DNA from: Acidobacteriota bacterium
GTDB taxonomy: Bacteria > Acidobacteriota > Thermoanaerobaculia > Thermoanaerobaculales > Sulfomarinibacteraceae
DNA length: 56,105 nucleotides
NCBI GenBank assembly: GCA_022340775.1
Contig: JAJDNH010000047.1
Location: forward strand, 1 to 56,105
Reading direction: 5' to 3'
Both the position numbers and the translations under genes were made by a program. Under the pieces are notes generated by a model. That model was not told where the DNA came from. It was given only the letters and a program-made list of their open reading frames with translations, and ran no database searches. Below, in pieces: positions 46,934-55,903 of the stretch. Position 1 is the first letter of the stretch; each line of letters begins with the position of its first letter.

Positions 46934-47320
46934 GTGACCGGTCCCCCGAGCGGCATCCACCCTGGGGAAGGCCCGTCCACGGCAATCCCGATCGACGCCC
47001 TGGTCGCGTTCGCCGGCAACGCCGACGGCGTGCGACGCAGGGACCTGGCCAGCGGCGACCGGATCGTGGTCTCGACCCGCAACTCCGTCTACTCGCTGTC
47101 GCTGCGCAGCGACGGCGCGTTCGAGGTCAGCGGTGGCTGGTTCGAGCGCGAGGGCCGCGGTCGGACGACAACCGAGATCCTCGGCTGTACGCTCGGCGGG
47201 CACGCGCTCTTCACAGACCTCATTGCGGCTCCCGGGCTCTACATCGAGTTCGCCCACGGCCTGCGCACGACCCGGGTGAGAAGCGTGCGACGGATCATCG
47301 ACAGGGGAAAACCGCAGTAA
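46934..47320 (+). CDS. Hypothetical protein, beta-rich
   Basis: 128 residues from a GTG at 46934 with GGGAGG six bases upstream. I do not recognise a family. The N-terminal 20 residues are Pro/Gly-rich. The core is a beta pattern (IPIDALVAFAGNADGVRRRDLASGDRIVVSTRNSVYSLSLRSDGAFEVSGGWF, then TEILGCTLGGHALFTDLIAAPGLYIEFAHG), ending in a basic tail. There is no signal peptide or membrane segment. A 13-codon ATG ORF ends at the GTGA overlap and may simply be chance. It follows the kinase array on the same strand and could share its transcript; a role in signalling is not supported by sequence. Confidence 0.6.
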   Translation: MTGPPSGIHPGEGPSTAIPIDALVAFAGNADGVRRRDLASGDRIVVSTRNSVYSLSLRSDGAFEVSGGWFEREGRGRTTTEILGCTLGGHALFTDLIAAPGLYIEFAHGLRTTRVRSVRRIIDRGKPQ

Positions 47321-47546
47321 TCGGAACAAGACTCGTCCACGGAAGGACTACCGGCGCTCCCCACGAGGGCGGCACGGGGCGAGGTGCACCGCGCATCCCA
47401 CCTACCGCGAAAACGGGTCAGCTGCCAGGTCCTCTGCAAGCCCGGAGCAATCACAGGGATGGTCCCGGGTGCGCAGCCACCAAGACCTGCTCGGGTCGTG
47501 CTACCTTGAGGCTGCCGGCTGATCCGATAGCACGCAGGGGAGACAG

Positions 47547-48998
47547 GTGCTCGATTCCGCCCTTCACCTCTGGCCTCACATTCTTGTGGGCCTCCACATC
47601 ATCATCGCGTGCTCCGCGTCCGCACACGTTGTGCTGGTCAAACGGGATCCGCGCGCGGCCATCGGTTGGGTCGGGGTCATCTGGCTGGCTCCACTCCTCG
47701 GTTCCTTCCTGTACTTTGTACTGGGCGTCAACCGTATCCGCCGGCGCGCCAGGTCAAGACGTCCGACCACGAGAGTCTCCGACGCCGCGGTCAACCTCGT
47801 AGCTACCGGTATCCGGACGGCCGATACGGCGCCCCCGCCAGGCGTCGCACATCTCCAGGCCCTTTTCCGCCTCTCGTCCGAGGTCACCCGGCAACCACTA
47901 CTCCCTGGCAACCTCGTCACTCCGCTGCCCTCCGGAGAAGACGCCTATGCAGCCATGGTCGGAGCGATCGACCGCGCCGAGCAGACCGTCGGGCTGAGCA
48001 CGTACATCTTCGACAACGATCGCGCCGGGGCCATGTTCATCGATGCGCTGGCCCGAGCGGCGGGTCGCGGGGTTGAGGTGAGAGTGATGGTCGATGATGT
48101 GGGCAGCAGGTACAGCTGGCCCTCCACGGTCCGGGCCCTGCGCCGCAGCGGAGTTCCCGTTGCGAAGTTCATGCCGACGACCCTGCCGTGGAGGTACCGC
48201 TACTCGAACCTCAGGAACCACCGCAAGATTCTGGTGGCCGACGGCACTGTGGGCTTTACCGGCGGCATGAACATCCGTGCCGGAGCACTGGCCGACGCGA
48301 AGAGCCGTCATCGCCTGATCGACCTGCACTTCCAGCTTCAAGGCCCGGTTGTCGCTCACCTGCAGGATGTCTTCGCCGACGACTGGAGCTACTGTACGGG
48401 CGAAGTCCTGGAAGGAGAGCGGTGGTTCCCGGCCAACCCCGAAACCGGCCCGGTGTGGGCGCGCGGAATCGTCGATGGACCGGACGGCAACTTCGACAAG
48501 CTGCGCATGGCTCTTCTTGGTGCGGTCAGCTGTGCCGCATCATCGTTGGTCGTCATCAGCCCGTACTTTCTTCCCGACGATGCCCTGCTCACGGCACTGG
48601 ATGTCGCCGCCATGCGCGGCGTTGCGGTCGACATCGTGCTGCCCAGCAAGAACAACCTGAGTCTCGTGGCCTGGGCATCGACAACCCTATGGCCGTCGCT
48701 GCTGGAGCACGGTTGCCGGATCTGGCTTTCCTCCGGTCCCTTCGATCACACCAAGCTGATGTTGGTGGACGATGTCTGGACCTTGCTGGGGTCGGCCAAC
48801 TGGGACCCCCGCAGCTTGCAGCTCAACTTCGAGTTCAACGTCGAGTGCTATGACCCGGAGCTGGCCGGGTCCCTTCGAAAACTCGCTGCGGCCAAGATCG
48901 CACGCGCCCATGCCGTCAGCTTGCAGGAGCTGCATGAGCGCCCGATGACGGTCAGGCTTCGAGATGGCGTGGCCCGGCTCTTGACGCCCTACCTGTAG
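47547..48998 (+). CDS. cls: Cardiolipin synthase (PLD superfamily)
   Basis: 483 residues from a GTG at 47547 preceded by AGGGGAG. Two N-terminal membrane segments (ILVGLHIIIACSASAHVVLV and AIGWVGVIWLAPLLGSFLYFVLG; PLDc_N) are followed by two PLD domains, each with an HKD motif: NHRKILVADGTVGFTGGMNI near residue 230 and DHTKLMLVDDVWTLLGSANWD near residue 405. Size and order match bacterial cardiolipin synthases that condense two phosphatidylglycerols (or PG with PE) at the inner membrane. All catalytic residues are present. It stands alone, 226 bp from the preceding hypothetical gene. Confidence 0.92.
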   Translation: MLDSALHLWPHILVGLHIIIACSASAHVVLVKRDPRAAIGWVGVIWLAPLLGSFLYFVLGVNRIRRRARSRRPTTRVSDAAVNLVATGIRTADTAPPPGVAHLQALFRLSSEVTRQPLLPGNLVTPLPSGEDAYAAMVGAIDRAEQTVGLSTYIFDNDRAGAMFIDALARAAGRGVEVRVMVDDVGSRYSWPSTVRALRRSGVPVAKFMPTTLPWRYRYSNLRNHRKILVADGTVGFTGGMNIRAGALADAKSRHRLIDLHFQLQGPVVAHLQDVFADDWSYCTGEVLEGERWFPANPETGPVWARGIVDGPDGNFDKLRMALLGAVSCAASSLVVISPYFLPDDALLTALDVAAMRGVAVDIVLPSKNNLSLVAWASTTLWPSLLEHGCRIWLSSGPFDHTKLMLVDDVWTLLGSANWDPRSLQLNFEFNVECYDPELAGSLRKLAAAKIARAHAVSLQELHERPMTVRLRDGVARLLTPYL

Positions 48999-49030
48999 CG
49001 GTCGAGCCACTGCGACCCGACCCGGGTTCT

Positions 49031-50014
49031 TCACTGGCCATCTTCTTGCCGGACGACCCCCGTCACCTGCCGACCCTCGAGGAAGCAGCGGATGTTCTCC
49101 GCCGCCTGCCGTGCGCCGTCTGCCAACGAGCCGGGAACAATGGCCGAGTTGTGCGGCGAGCCGAGCACGTTGGGCAGCTCGAGGAACGGATGGTCCATGC
49201 GGAACTCGCCGTACTGGAACGGCTCGATCCACCAGGCGTCGATCCCGACGAGAAAGTCGGGATGGGTCTTCGCGTGCTCGTACAGCGCTGCCTCGTCGAT
49301 GATCTCTCCGCGGGCCACGTTGACCAGGATGGCGTCGGCCTTCATCCGCGCGAGCTCGGCGCTGCCGATCACCCCCCGGGTCGCCTTGTTCAGGGGCAGG
49401 GAGACGACCACAACGTCGCTCTCGCTCAAAACGTGGTCGAGGTCATCCAGCGTGCCCACAAAGTCCGCAGGCTCGGTACTGCTGCCGCTGGTGTTGATGG
49501 CGAGGATCTTCATGCCGAAGGAGCGCATCAGGTGCGCGGTGGCGCGCCCGATCCCACCGAAGCCGAGGATACCGGCCGTCATGCCGGCGAGCCGCCGGTT
49601 GCGGGTGAACTGGTCGAACTCGCCGTGAGCCAGCTTCTGGTGTTGGGGAACGACGTGTTTCGCCAGGGCGAGCACCATCGCCAGCACGTGCTCGGCCATC
49701 GGCGCGGCGTACGCGCCACGGTTGCAGGTAATCAATAGGTGCGACGGCAGGTCGGCAAAAGGCATCTGGTCGGCGCCAGCCGACACCAGCTGGACGAGCT
49801 TGACACCCTGCAGGTGTGGGTACTCGGCGGGCTGGATCTCCCGCGGGAAGTTCCATGAAAAGAGAACTCTAGCCTCCTTCAGGATCTGGCTGCGGTCCGC
49901 GGGCTCGACGTCCTCGAGAAAGGTAAGTGAGGCGTCGCCTCCCAGCATGTCCTCGAGCAGTGCTCTCTGCTCGGCCGGGCAGCGGAACGTCACGACAATG
50001 CTGCGCTTGTCCAT
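49031..50014 (-). CDS. D-2-hydroxyacid dehydrogenase
   Basis: 327 residues (MDKRSIVVTFRCPAEQR). The NAD-binding motif GFGGIGRATA lies near residue 150. The catalytic Arg is in LVNVARGEIIDEAAL, the Glu is in the following helix region, and the His is in GSPHNSAIVPG. The usual TPHxAG at the catalytic His is SPHNSA here, a mild variant. Family members reduce 2-oxoacids or oxidise D-2-hydroxyacids (glycerate, phosphoglycerate, formate dehydrogenases and others); the substrate is unclear. A GGAAGGAG lies 14 bases upstream, a long spacing, but no better start codon is in frame. It is convergent with cls, 32 bp away. Cytoplasmic. Confidence 0.9.
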   Translation of the reverse strand: MDKRSIVVTFRCPAEQRALLEDMLGGDASLTFLEDVEPADRSQILKEARVLFSWNFPREIQPAEYPHLQGVKLVQLVSAGADQMPFADLPSHLLITCNRGAYAAPMAEHVLAMVLALAKHVVPQHQKLAHGEFDQFTRNRRLAGMTAGILGFGGIGRATAHLMRSFGMKILAINTSGSSTEPADFVGTLDDLDHVLSESDVVVVSLPLNKATRGVIGSAELARMKADAILVNVARGEIIDEAALYEHAKTHPDFLVGIDAWWIEPFQYGEFRMDHPFLELPNVLGSPHNSAIVPGSLADGARQAAENIRCFLEGRQVTGVVRQEDGQ

Positions 50015-50402
50015 CTGTGCAGGTTTCTCCTTCCCATGCTCATCCCACCGCCACCGGCAACTCATGACGCATCCTGGCTCGATCGTGAGGACGTCGCGGA
50101 GGGACGTGCGGCTCTCGTGCTGTCAGCGTACCACTGATCTCCGAGACAGGGACGCCGCGGGCCGCTAGGTCCCCGTGCACGCCGAGCACCAAACCTAGCG
50201 CGCCTTCGGCACACCAGTTGCCGCCCCGGGACACTCGCGAGCATGGGCGGATGACCTGCCTTCCGAACAGCGAAGTCCAATCTGTAGGACGTGCAATACA
50301 AACCGACCCTAGGGGGTTAAGAAGGATAATGAGTCGCAGTACCGACCGTGCGGCGTGGTACGGCCGCAACAGACAACGTCCAAATCAAAAAGGGAGAACT
50401 CA
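50015..50402. other. Divergent intergenic region, 388 bp
   Basis: I see no gene, repeat module or palindromic element here. It must hold the promoters of the dehydrogenase and of the secreted repeat protein. A GGGGGTTAAGAAGGATAATG stretch near 50312-50331 contains a GATAAT-like -10 candidate for the plus-strand gene. Confidence 0.4.
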
Positions 50403-52052
50403 GTGAACCGCCTCGAGAAGCACCTGTTTTCGCTGTCCGCCTTGGCCTGTGCAATCCTGCTGCTGCCCGGCGCCGCCGCCGCCCAGACGGCACCGGTCCC
50501 CCCGGTCCCGGAATCGGTGACGAGCAACGCGGTCACATGGGCCACGACGGCCGACTGGGCGAGCGCCCGGCTCACCGTACTAGGTCCCAACGGTTTCGTC
50601 TTGCTGCGGACGTTTCAGCCCGGTGACAGCCTCGAGCTCGGTCTGGCCGACCTGGGCGCTCGGAGCGTTGCTGACGGATCGTACACCTACGAGCTGCGTT
50701 TCGCGCCGCGCGTCGACAGCGATACCAGCGCCCGCCTGGCCGCCGCCCGCGACGCGGGCGACGTGGCACAGACCATCCAAGAGCTGCGCCACGAGGGCGC
50801 GCTGCCGGCCGCGCCTCTGGTCAGGAGCGGTGCCCTGCGCGTCGTCGACGGGAGCTTCGCCCTACGCGATCTGACCGAGGACACCGGCGCCAAGAGCCAG
50901 GGGCTGTCCACGGACCTGGGGACAACCTCGACGGCGGCGCCGAATCAGGTCATCAGCGACAACCTCGAGGTCCAGGGCAGCGAGTGTGTGGGCATCGACT
51001 GCACCAGCAGCGAGAGCTTCGGCTTCGACACCGTCAGGCTCAAGGAAAACAACACCCGGCTCGCCTTCAACGACACCAGCAACACTGGGAGCTTTCCAAC
51101 CGAGGACTGGCGGCTGCGCGCGAACGAGTCCGCGAACGGCGGCCGAAACGCCTTCTTCATCGACGACATGGGCACCACCTCGAACGGCGGGGACACGCCC
51201 GTGCGCACCCCGTTCACGGTCGAGGCGGGGGCGCCGACCAACTCCCTCTACGTCAACTCGGGTGGGCGCTTGGGAGTCGGGACCTCGGCCCCGGTCATGC
51301 GTATCCAGGCGACGTACGGGGACACGCCAGGTGTCCGGCTCGACCAGACCGGCTCCCTGGGCTACTCACCCCAGGTCTGGGACGTGGCCGGAAACGAGGC
51401 CAACTTTTTCGTCCGTGACGTGACACACAGCTCGAATCTGCCCTTCCGCATCCGTCCCGGCGCGCCAACCAGCAGCATCGACATCGCAGCCAGCGGCGAC
51501 GTTGGCATCGGCACGCAAGCTCCTGCTTCGAAGCTCGACGTCGCTGGCGACGCCCATGTCAGCGGCAGCGCTCTGGTCGACGGCAACGTCGGTATCGGCA
51601 CATCATCGCCGGCAGCCATGCTCGACGTTAACGGCGACGCACACGTTAACGGCGACACTCACATCGGCGGCAACGTCGGCATCGGAACCTCCACGCCATC
51701 CGCCACGCTCGACGTCGTGGGTACCGCACACGTTGCGGGCAACATCGTGCAGGACCCCGGCGCCACCATCGATGGCCAGGACTTGAGCCACTTCGAGGCC
51801 GGCGTGATCCCCGCCAGCGCGTTCAGCTCCCTCGGCGTTCGCCCCCCATACTACCGGGCAACCGTGAAGCTCCCGATCCAGCTTGCCAACTACACCGTGG
51901 CCATCACGCCCGTCACCACCAACCTGACAGAGGCCTATCGCGTGATCAGCAAGTCCAGCGACGGCTTCGTCGTCGGCACCGACTCGACCTCGGGGCTGAC
52001 CGAGATCGACTGGCAGGTACGTCCCGTAACGTCCGTCAAGCTTCCCGGATAA
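50403..52052 (+). CDS. Secreted surface/fibre-like protein with VGIGTxxP...LDV repeats
   Basis: 549 residues from a GTG at 50403 (GGGAG six bases upstream). Signal peptide ends at about residue 28 (LLLPGAAAAQ). The N-terminal domain (about 30-190) is beta-rich. The C-terminal half has several copies of the motif VGIGTssPasxLDVxGDAHVxG (for example GNVGIGTSSPAAMLDVNGDAHV), as in trimeric tail-fibre-like and shaft proteins. The last 70 residues form a separate domain (PPYYRATVKLPIQLANYTVAI). No intramolecular chaperone (S74) domain is present. It is probably an extracellular or surface structural protein. A strong hairpin follows the stop. The track's 16 extra N-terminal codons precede the signal peptide and are not needed. 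Confidence 0.8.
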   Translation: MNRLEKHLFSLSALACAILLLPGAAAAQTAPVPPVPESVTSNAVTWATTADWASARLTVLGPNGFVLLRTFQPGDSLELGLADLGARSVADGSYTYELRFAPRVDSDTSARLAAARDAGDVAQTIQELRHEGALPAAPLVRSGALRVVDGSFALRDLTEDTGAKSQGLSTDLGTTSTAAPNQVISDNLEVQGSECVGIDCTSSESFGFDTVRLKENNTRLAFNDTSNTGSFPTEDWRLRANESANGGRNAFFIDDMGTTSNGGDTPVRTPFTVEAGAPTNSLYVNSGGRLGVGTSAPVMRIQATYGDTPGVRLDQTGSLGYSPQVWDVAGNEANFFVRDVTHSSNLPFRIRPGAPTSSIDIAASGDVGIGTQAPASKLDVAGDAHVSGSALVDGNVGIGTSSPAAMLDVNGDAHVNGDTHIGGNVGIGTSTPSATLDVVGTAHVAGNIVQDPGATIDGQDLSHFEAGVIPASAFSSLGVRPPYYRATVKLPIQLANYTVAITPVTTNLTEAYRVISKSSDGFVVGTDSTSGLTEIDWQVRPVTSVKLPG

Positions 52053-52072
52053 CTCCCTCTCCTCCTGTGGAA

Positions 52073-52111
52073 AGCCCCCCACCTCGGAGTCATCGAGGCG
52101 GGGGGCTCTTG
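52073..52111 (+). terminator. Rho-independent-type hairpin terminator
   Basis: AGCCCCCCACCTCG pairs with CGAGGCGGGGGGCT across a GAGTCAT loop and is followed by CTTGG. It lies 21 bp after the stop of the repeat protein. The stem is strong but the T run is short. Confidence 0.7.
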
Positions 52112-52228
52112 GTCCGAGTCATCGCCATCGCTGTCTGTCGGCGCTCGACGCCGCTTCGCATCGGAGGGTTTCCCGGAACGTGTAGGATCTAGGGGAAGGT
52201 AGCTGCCCGACGAAAGCAGGCGCAGAAC

Positions 52229-52819
52229 GTGCGAGCATGGATTGTTGGGGTCGTCGTCGCCGTAGCCCTGGCCGGCTCTGGCGATCGTAGCAGGGCCGCC
52301 GATGCGGTCACCTTACGGGCTGCGCAGGCGAGGACGCCCATTGCGAAGAAGACGTTGCCTCGCTGCGCAGAGCCGTCTGTTGGTCTGGTCTCCTTCACGG
52401 TGAACGGTCACGCGAGGTCTTTCTCCTGCGCACCAGCCAGGAGAAACACGTTTACGGGAACCTTGGATGCAGTCAGGGCCTGGCCGCGGACCGGAGCCAC
52501 CGAGAGGCTGGAAATCTACTTCCCGTCACCGAACCTCACGGGGATGAAGTTCCCAGCGGACCTGCCGCCACCGATACACTTGAACAGGTTGAGTTTGCCT
52601 ACCCCTGGGCGACCGGTCACCTTCATCTACGTCGATCCGAAAGGAAACGAGTGGACCGGGCCAGGCAAGGTCCACGTTGAGTCACCCGGCCGAGATGGCG
52701 TGATCCGCGGGTCGTTCACGGATGTTTCGCTGCCGCACAGCAGCCAGAAGCTCCCGAACGTCATCCTCAAAAATGGCAAGTTCCGGGTGCAGTTCAGCAG
52801 GATAAGGCTGATCAAGTGA
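52229..52819 (+). CDS. Secreted hypothetical protein
   Basis: 196 residues from a GTG at 52229. Signal peptide MRAWIVGVVVAVALAGSGDRSRAADA. The mature part has Cys in LPRCAEP and SFSCAPARR that could pair, and a beta-rich C-terminus (RPVTFIYVDPKGNEWTGPGKVHVESPG, NGKFRVQFSRIRLIK). I do not recognise a family. A TAGGAT -10-like hexamer lies about 42 bp upstream. It precedes the permease gene by 67 bp on the same strand, but they need not be functionally linked. Confidence 0.6.
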   Translation: MRAWIVGVVVAVALAGSGDRSRAADAVTLRAAQARTPIAKKTLPRCAEPSVGLVSFTVNGHARSFSCAPARRNTFTGTLDAVRAWPRTGATERLEIYFPSPNLTGMKFPADLPPPIHLNRLSLPTPGRPVTFIYVDPKGNEWTGPGKVHVESPGRDGVIRGSFTDVSLPHSSQKLPNVILKNGKFRVQFSRIRLIK

Positions 52820-52886
52820 AACGAAGTACCGGTGACGCCGCTGTCCTCTATCGGCCGCACATCGAGCCGTCACCGGAAGCGCACGC

Positions 52887-54926
52887 ATGAGCGCGCCGTC
52901 CGCGCCGGTGCCGTTCAAGAGGAACGTCGGCCTGTTCATGGCCGTGATGATCGGCATCGGTGCCATGATGGGCCCCGGGATCTTCGCCCTGCCGTCGGAG
53001 GTCGCGGCGATCGCCGGGCCGCTCGGGATCCTGACCTACCTAGCGATGGGCATCGTGACCCTGCTGACGGCGCTCAACTACGCGGAGCTGGGCGCGGCGA
53101 TCCCGCTCGCGGGCGGCGGCTACTCGTTCACCAGCCGCACCCAGCCGCGGGCGATCTCGTTCGTTACCGGGTGGTTCTTCTGGATCGGCAACACGCTCGC
53201 CTGCGCGATGTACGCGCTGATCTTCGCCCTCACCGTCAAGGACTACATATGGCCGGAAGCCAACGTCGCCGGCATCATCGCGGCCACGGCGCTCATCTTC
53301 GGCGCCCTCAACCTGCGCGGGATGTCCGAGGCCCTGAAGGCGGTCACCCTCATGAACCTGGTCGAGCTTGCGATCCTGGTTGGCTTCACGATCTTCGGCG
53401 CGCCCGCCGTCAGAACGGCCAACCTGCAGCCGTTCGCGCCCCACGGCCTCGTTGCCTTCATCCCCGCCATGGCGCTGATCTACGTCTCGTACGTCGGCTT
53501 CGAGCTGATCACGGTGGCCTCCGAGGAGATCGTCGATCCGGGGCGGACGATCCCACGCGCGATCCTGGTCACCCTCGCGGTGGCGACGGTCATTTACGTC
53601 GCCGTAGTGGCAGTGATGATGGGCACGACACCGACCGGTGAGCTTGCCAAGACCAACGTGCCGTTCGTCTTCGCCTGCGGCCGCCTGCTCGGGCGCTGGG
53701 GAACCTGGGCGGCCATCATCGCGACCATCATGGCCAGCCTGTCGGCGTTCGCGGTGACCCTCGGTGCCTCGGCCAGGGTGCTGTTCGCTCTGGGCCGCGA
53801 CGGCCACCTCCCGGATGCGCTCACCCGTCTTCACCGGCGGTTCCGCACACCCCATGTCGCGTTGGCGGTCTGCACGGTCGTGGTGATTGCTGCCGGCTCG
53901 TCCGGGATCGTCCGCTTCGTCGCCTCGCTGGCGGACTTCGGCTACCTGATGGGGCTCGGCTTCGTGAACCTGTCGGTCGTCGCCCTGCGCCGTAGGATGC
54001 CGAGCCTGCGGCGGCCGTTCGAGGCCGGCTTCTACCCGTGGATACCGATTCTGGGTGCGATCTCGTGCTGGGCGATCGTCCCCGCTCTCGAGGCCAGGAG
54101 CTTTCTTCTCGGCGGCGCCATGACCGCTGCCGGGACCGGACTGTACGTTCTCAAACCCGCCAACCGGCGGGAGATCCTCGAGCTCCCCGCTCGCTTCGGG
54201 CGGTGGAGCCGGGAGCAGGTCATCAGACTGAGGAGGGAAACCATGCGCGTGGTCATCATCGGAGGAGGCCCTCTCGGCACCAACATCGCGGCCCGGCTCG
54301 TGGCCCACGATGAGTACCGCCTGCTGTTCCGTACCGCCGAGCACCAGATCACGTTCGTGGAGGGCGACCCGGAGCGCTGCGCGGCACTCGAACGCCGCTT
54401 CGGGGCGCCGATCTACCAGGGTGACGGCACCAAGATCGAGGTGCTGCAGCAGGTGGGGGCGGACAACGTCGACGTGGCCATCGCCGCCGAGGAGGACGAC
54501 GGTCGCAACGTGATCGCCGCCCTGCAGGCGCACCGCGTGGGAATCGCCAAGGTGATCGCCGTGGTCCAGGAGCCGGACTACGTGCCGCTGCTCGAGGAGG
54601 AGGGGATCGTCGCACTGAGCGCGCCGTGGGCGACGGCGGCGATGGTCGAGAACGTCCTCGACCGTCCCGGCATCGCCGACCTGTTCGAGATCGGCTCCGG
54701 CGTTGCGACCTTGGTCAGCGTCACCCTTCCCAGCGGCGCCAAGGCCAAGGGCGCCAGCATCCAGGAGCTCTCGCTTCCGCAGAGCTGCGTGATCGCAGCC
54801 ATCATCCGCGGCCGCAGCTTTGTGGTCCCGCGCGGCAGCACCGCCCTGGACGAGGGCGACGAGGTGGTCCTGGTCGGAACCCAGGGAGCGGTCAAGGAGG
54901 CGAGAGACCTGCTCCTTGGAACTTGA
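52887..54926 (+). CDS. APC-family amino-acid permease fused to a TrkA-N/TrkA-C (RCK) regulatory module
   Basis: 679 residues. Residues 1-425 form a 12-TM APC permease: the TM1 signature MIGIGAMMGPGIFALPSEVA, then ELGAAIPLAGGGYSFTSRT, and the TM6 loop YVGFELITVASEEI. Residues about 448-590 are a TrkA-N Rossmann domain beginning MRVVIIGGGPLGTNIAARL, with acidic FVEGDPERCAALERRFG and GDGTKIEVLQQVGADNVDVAIA. Residues about 600-679 match TrkA-C (IASGVATLVSVTLPSGAKAKGASIQELSLP). RCK modules gate transport by nucleotide binding; fused to a permease they probably regulate amino-acid (or K+) uptake. The fusion seems genuine: one uninterrupted frame. The 3' end overlaps the convergent MBL gene by 35 bp. 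Confidence 0.9.
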   Translation: MSAPSAPVPFKRNVGLFMAVMIGIGAMMGPGIFALPSEVAAIAGPLGILTYLAMGIVTLLTALNYAELGAAIPLAGGGYSFTSRTQPRAISFVTGWFFWIGNTLACAMYALIFALTVKDYIWPEANVAGIIAATALIFGALNLRGMSEALKAVTLMNLVELAILVGFTIFGAPAVRTANLQPFAPHGLVAFIPAMALIYVSYVGFELITVASEEIVDPGRTIPRAILVTLAVATVIYVAVVAVMMGTTPTGELAKTNVPFVFACGRLLGRWGTWAAIIATIMASLSAFAVTLGASARVLFALGRDGHLPDALTRLHRRFRTPHVALAVCTVVVIAAGSSGIVRFVASLADFGYLMGLGFVNLSVVALRRRMPSLRRPFEAGFYPWIPILGAISCWAIVPALEARSFLLGGAMTAAGTGLYVLKPANRREILELPARFGRWSREQVIRLRRETMRVVIIGGGPLGTNIAARLVAHDEYRLLFRTAEHQITFVEGDPERCAALERRFGAPIYQGDGTKIEVLQQVGADNVDVAIAAEEDDGRNVIAALQAHRVGIAKVIAVVQEPDYVPLLEEEGIVALSAPWATAAMVENVLDRPGIADLFEIGSGVATLVSVTLPSGAKAKGASIQELSLPQSCVIAAIIRGRSFVVPRGSTALDEGDEVVLVGTQGAVKEARDLLLGT

Positions 54927-55665
54927 CTCCGGCTGTTGCGTGGTCAGCGACCCGGGGAGCGAGCTCCCAACTGGCACCGGGGGAGAGGTGCACCACCCGA
55001 GTGCCGAGCCCGGCCTCACGCAGGCGCCTCTCGAACCCTTGTGGCGTCTGGCGAGCTCGTAGTAGCGGAGAGCGCGGCCGGAGCCCCAGATGGATCGGGA
55101 TGACGGTTGGAGCGCCGAGGTCGCCTACGGCCAGGACCGCGCCCTTCTCGCCCATGGTCATGGGAATGCGATACGTCGTTACCGGCAACAGGGCCACATC
55201 GATCGAGAAGCGTCGCCCGACCTCGCCCATGAACGGCCGATGGTAGGTGTCGCCGGCGAAGTAGACGCACACCTCTTCCGTCTGCACCACGTAGCCGATG
55301 GTGCGAGCCACATGCCGGGCTGGAACCGCTGTGACGACGGCGTCGCCGATCGTGAGGAAGCTCCACGGCCGCAGCGGAACGACCGAGCGGGCGCCCTTGA
55401 GGCGCATCAGAGCGGAGGTCCCCGACGGGACGAGCACCGGCACCGCTGGGTCGAGGCCGCGCAGGAAGCGGCGGTCCGTATGGTCCCAGTGCCCGTGGGA
55501 GATGAGCACACCGTCGATACGCCCGACCTCCTCGCGGGAGATGGCTGGCGGCGCAACGCGCTCGTAGGCCAGATTCCCAAGAGTGCCGAAGTAGGGGTCG
55601 GTGAGAAGCCGAACGCCGCTGCACTCAATCAGGACCGTGCTGTGCCCGACCAGCGTGAGCCTCAC
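54892..55665 (-). CDS. MBL-fold metal-dependent hydrolase (UlaG/L-ascorbate-6-phosphate lactonase-like)
   Basis: 257 residues from a GTG at 55665 with GGAGG eight bases upstream. The metallo-beta-lactamase signature HxHxDH is present as SHGHWDHTD near residue 58; later ligands appear as ARHVAR and FAGDTYH, and a terminal PIHLG. It opens MRLTLVGHSTVLIECSGVRLLTDPYFG, typical of UlaG/YtnP-like MBL proteins that act on phosphorylated or lactone substrates. No signal peptide. The upstream small membrane gene ends 4 bp before its start, so they form an operon with the truncated gene at the right edge. Its last codons overlap the permease gene convergently. Confidence 0.9.
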   Translation of the reverse strand: MRLTLVGHSTVLIECSGVRLLTDPYFGTLGNLAYERVAPPAISREEVGRIDGVLISHGHWDHTDRRFLRGLDPAVPVLVPSGTSALMRLKGARSVVPLRPWSFLTIGDAVVTAVPARHVARTIGYVVQTEEVCVYFAGDTYHRPFMGEVGRRFSIDVALLPVTTYRIPMTMGEKGAVLAVGDLGAPTVIPIHLGLRPRSPLLRARQTPQGFERRLREAGLGTRVVHLSPGASWELAPRVADHATAGVKFQGAGLSPP

Positions 55666-55669
55666 GATG

Positions 55670-55888
55670 TCAACCTCCGGTTTTCCGCTCCTGCCGGGCC
55701 AGGGTCAGACCGCGCAGGTTCAGGACCAGTGAAAGGCCGATCAGGACACCGGTGAGGCCGGCGACGAACCCCTGCCAGAAATCGGCGCCAGGGTGAGCGA
55801 AGCGCTCCAGAACCAGTCCGGCGACGAGCGAGAGCTGGCCTGCACCGATAAAGGTGCTCGCTTTGACGTGACGAGCTCTGAGGAGCAT
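55670..55888 (-). CDS. Small two-TM membrane protein
   Basis: 72 residues (MLLRARHVKASTFIGAGQLSLVAGLVL). Two hydrophobic segments (TFIGAGQLSLVAGLVLERFA and FVAGLTGVLIGLSLVLNLRGL) are followed by a basic tail. The family is unrecognised. GGAAG lies seven bases before the ATG at 55888; the upstream gene stops 15 bp before and the MBL gene starts 4 bp after, so it is part of a tight operon. Confidence 0.65.
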   Translation of the reverse strand: MLLRARHVKASTFIGAGQLSLVAGLVLERFAHPGADFWQGFVAGLTGVLIGLSLVLNLRGLTLARQERKTGG

Positions 55889-55903
55889 GTTCCTTCTTCC
55901 TTG

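Noticed and set aside
46897-46937. 13-codon ORF overlapping the GTG start at 46934
   Set aside because: It could be a leader for coupling, but the GTG has its own ribosome site and the peptide has no feature, so chance is more likely.
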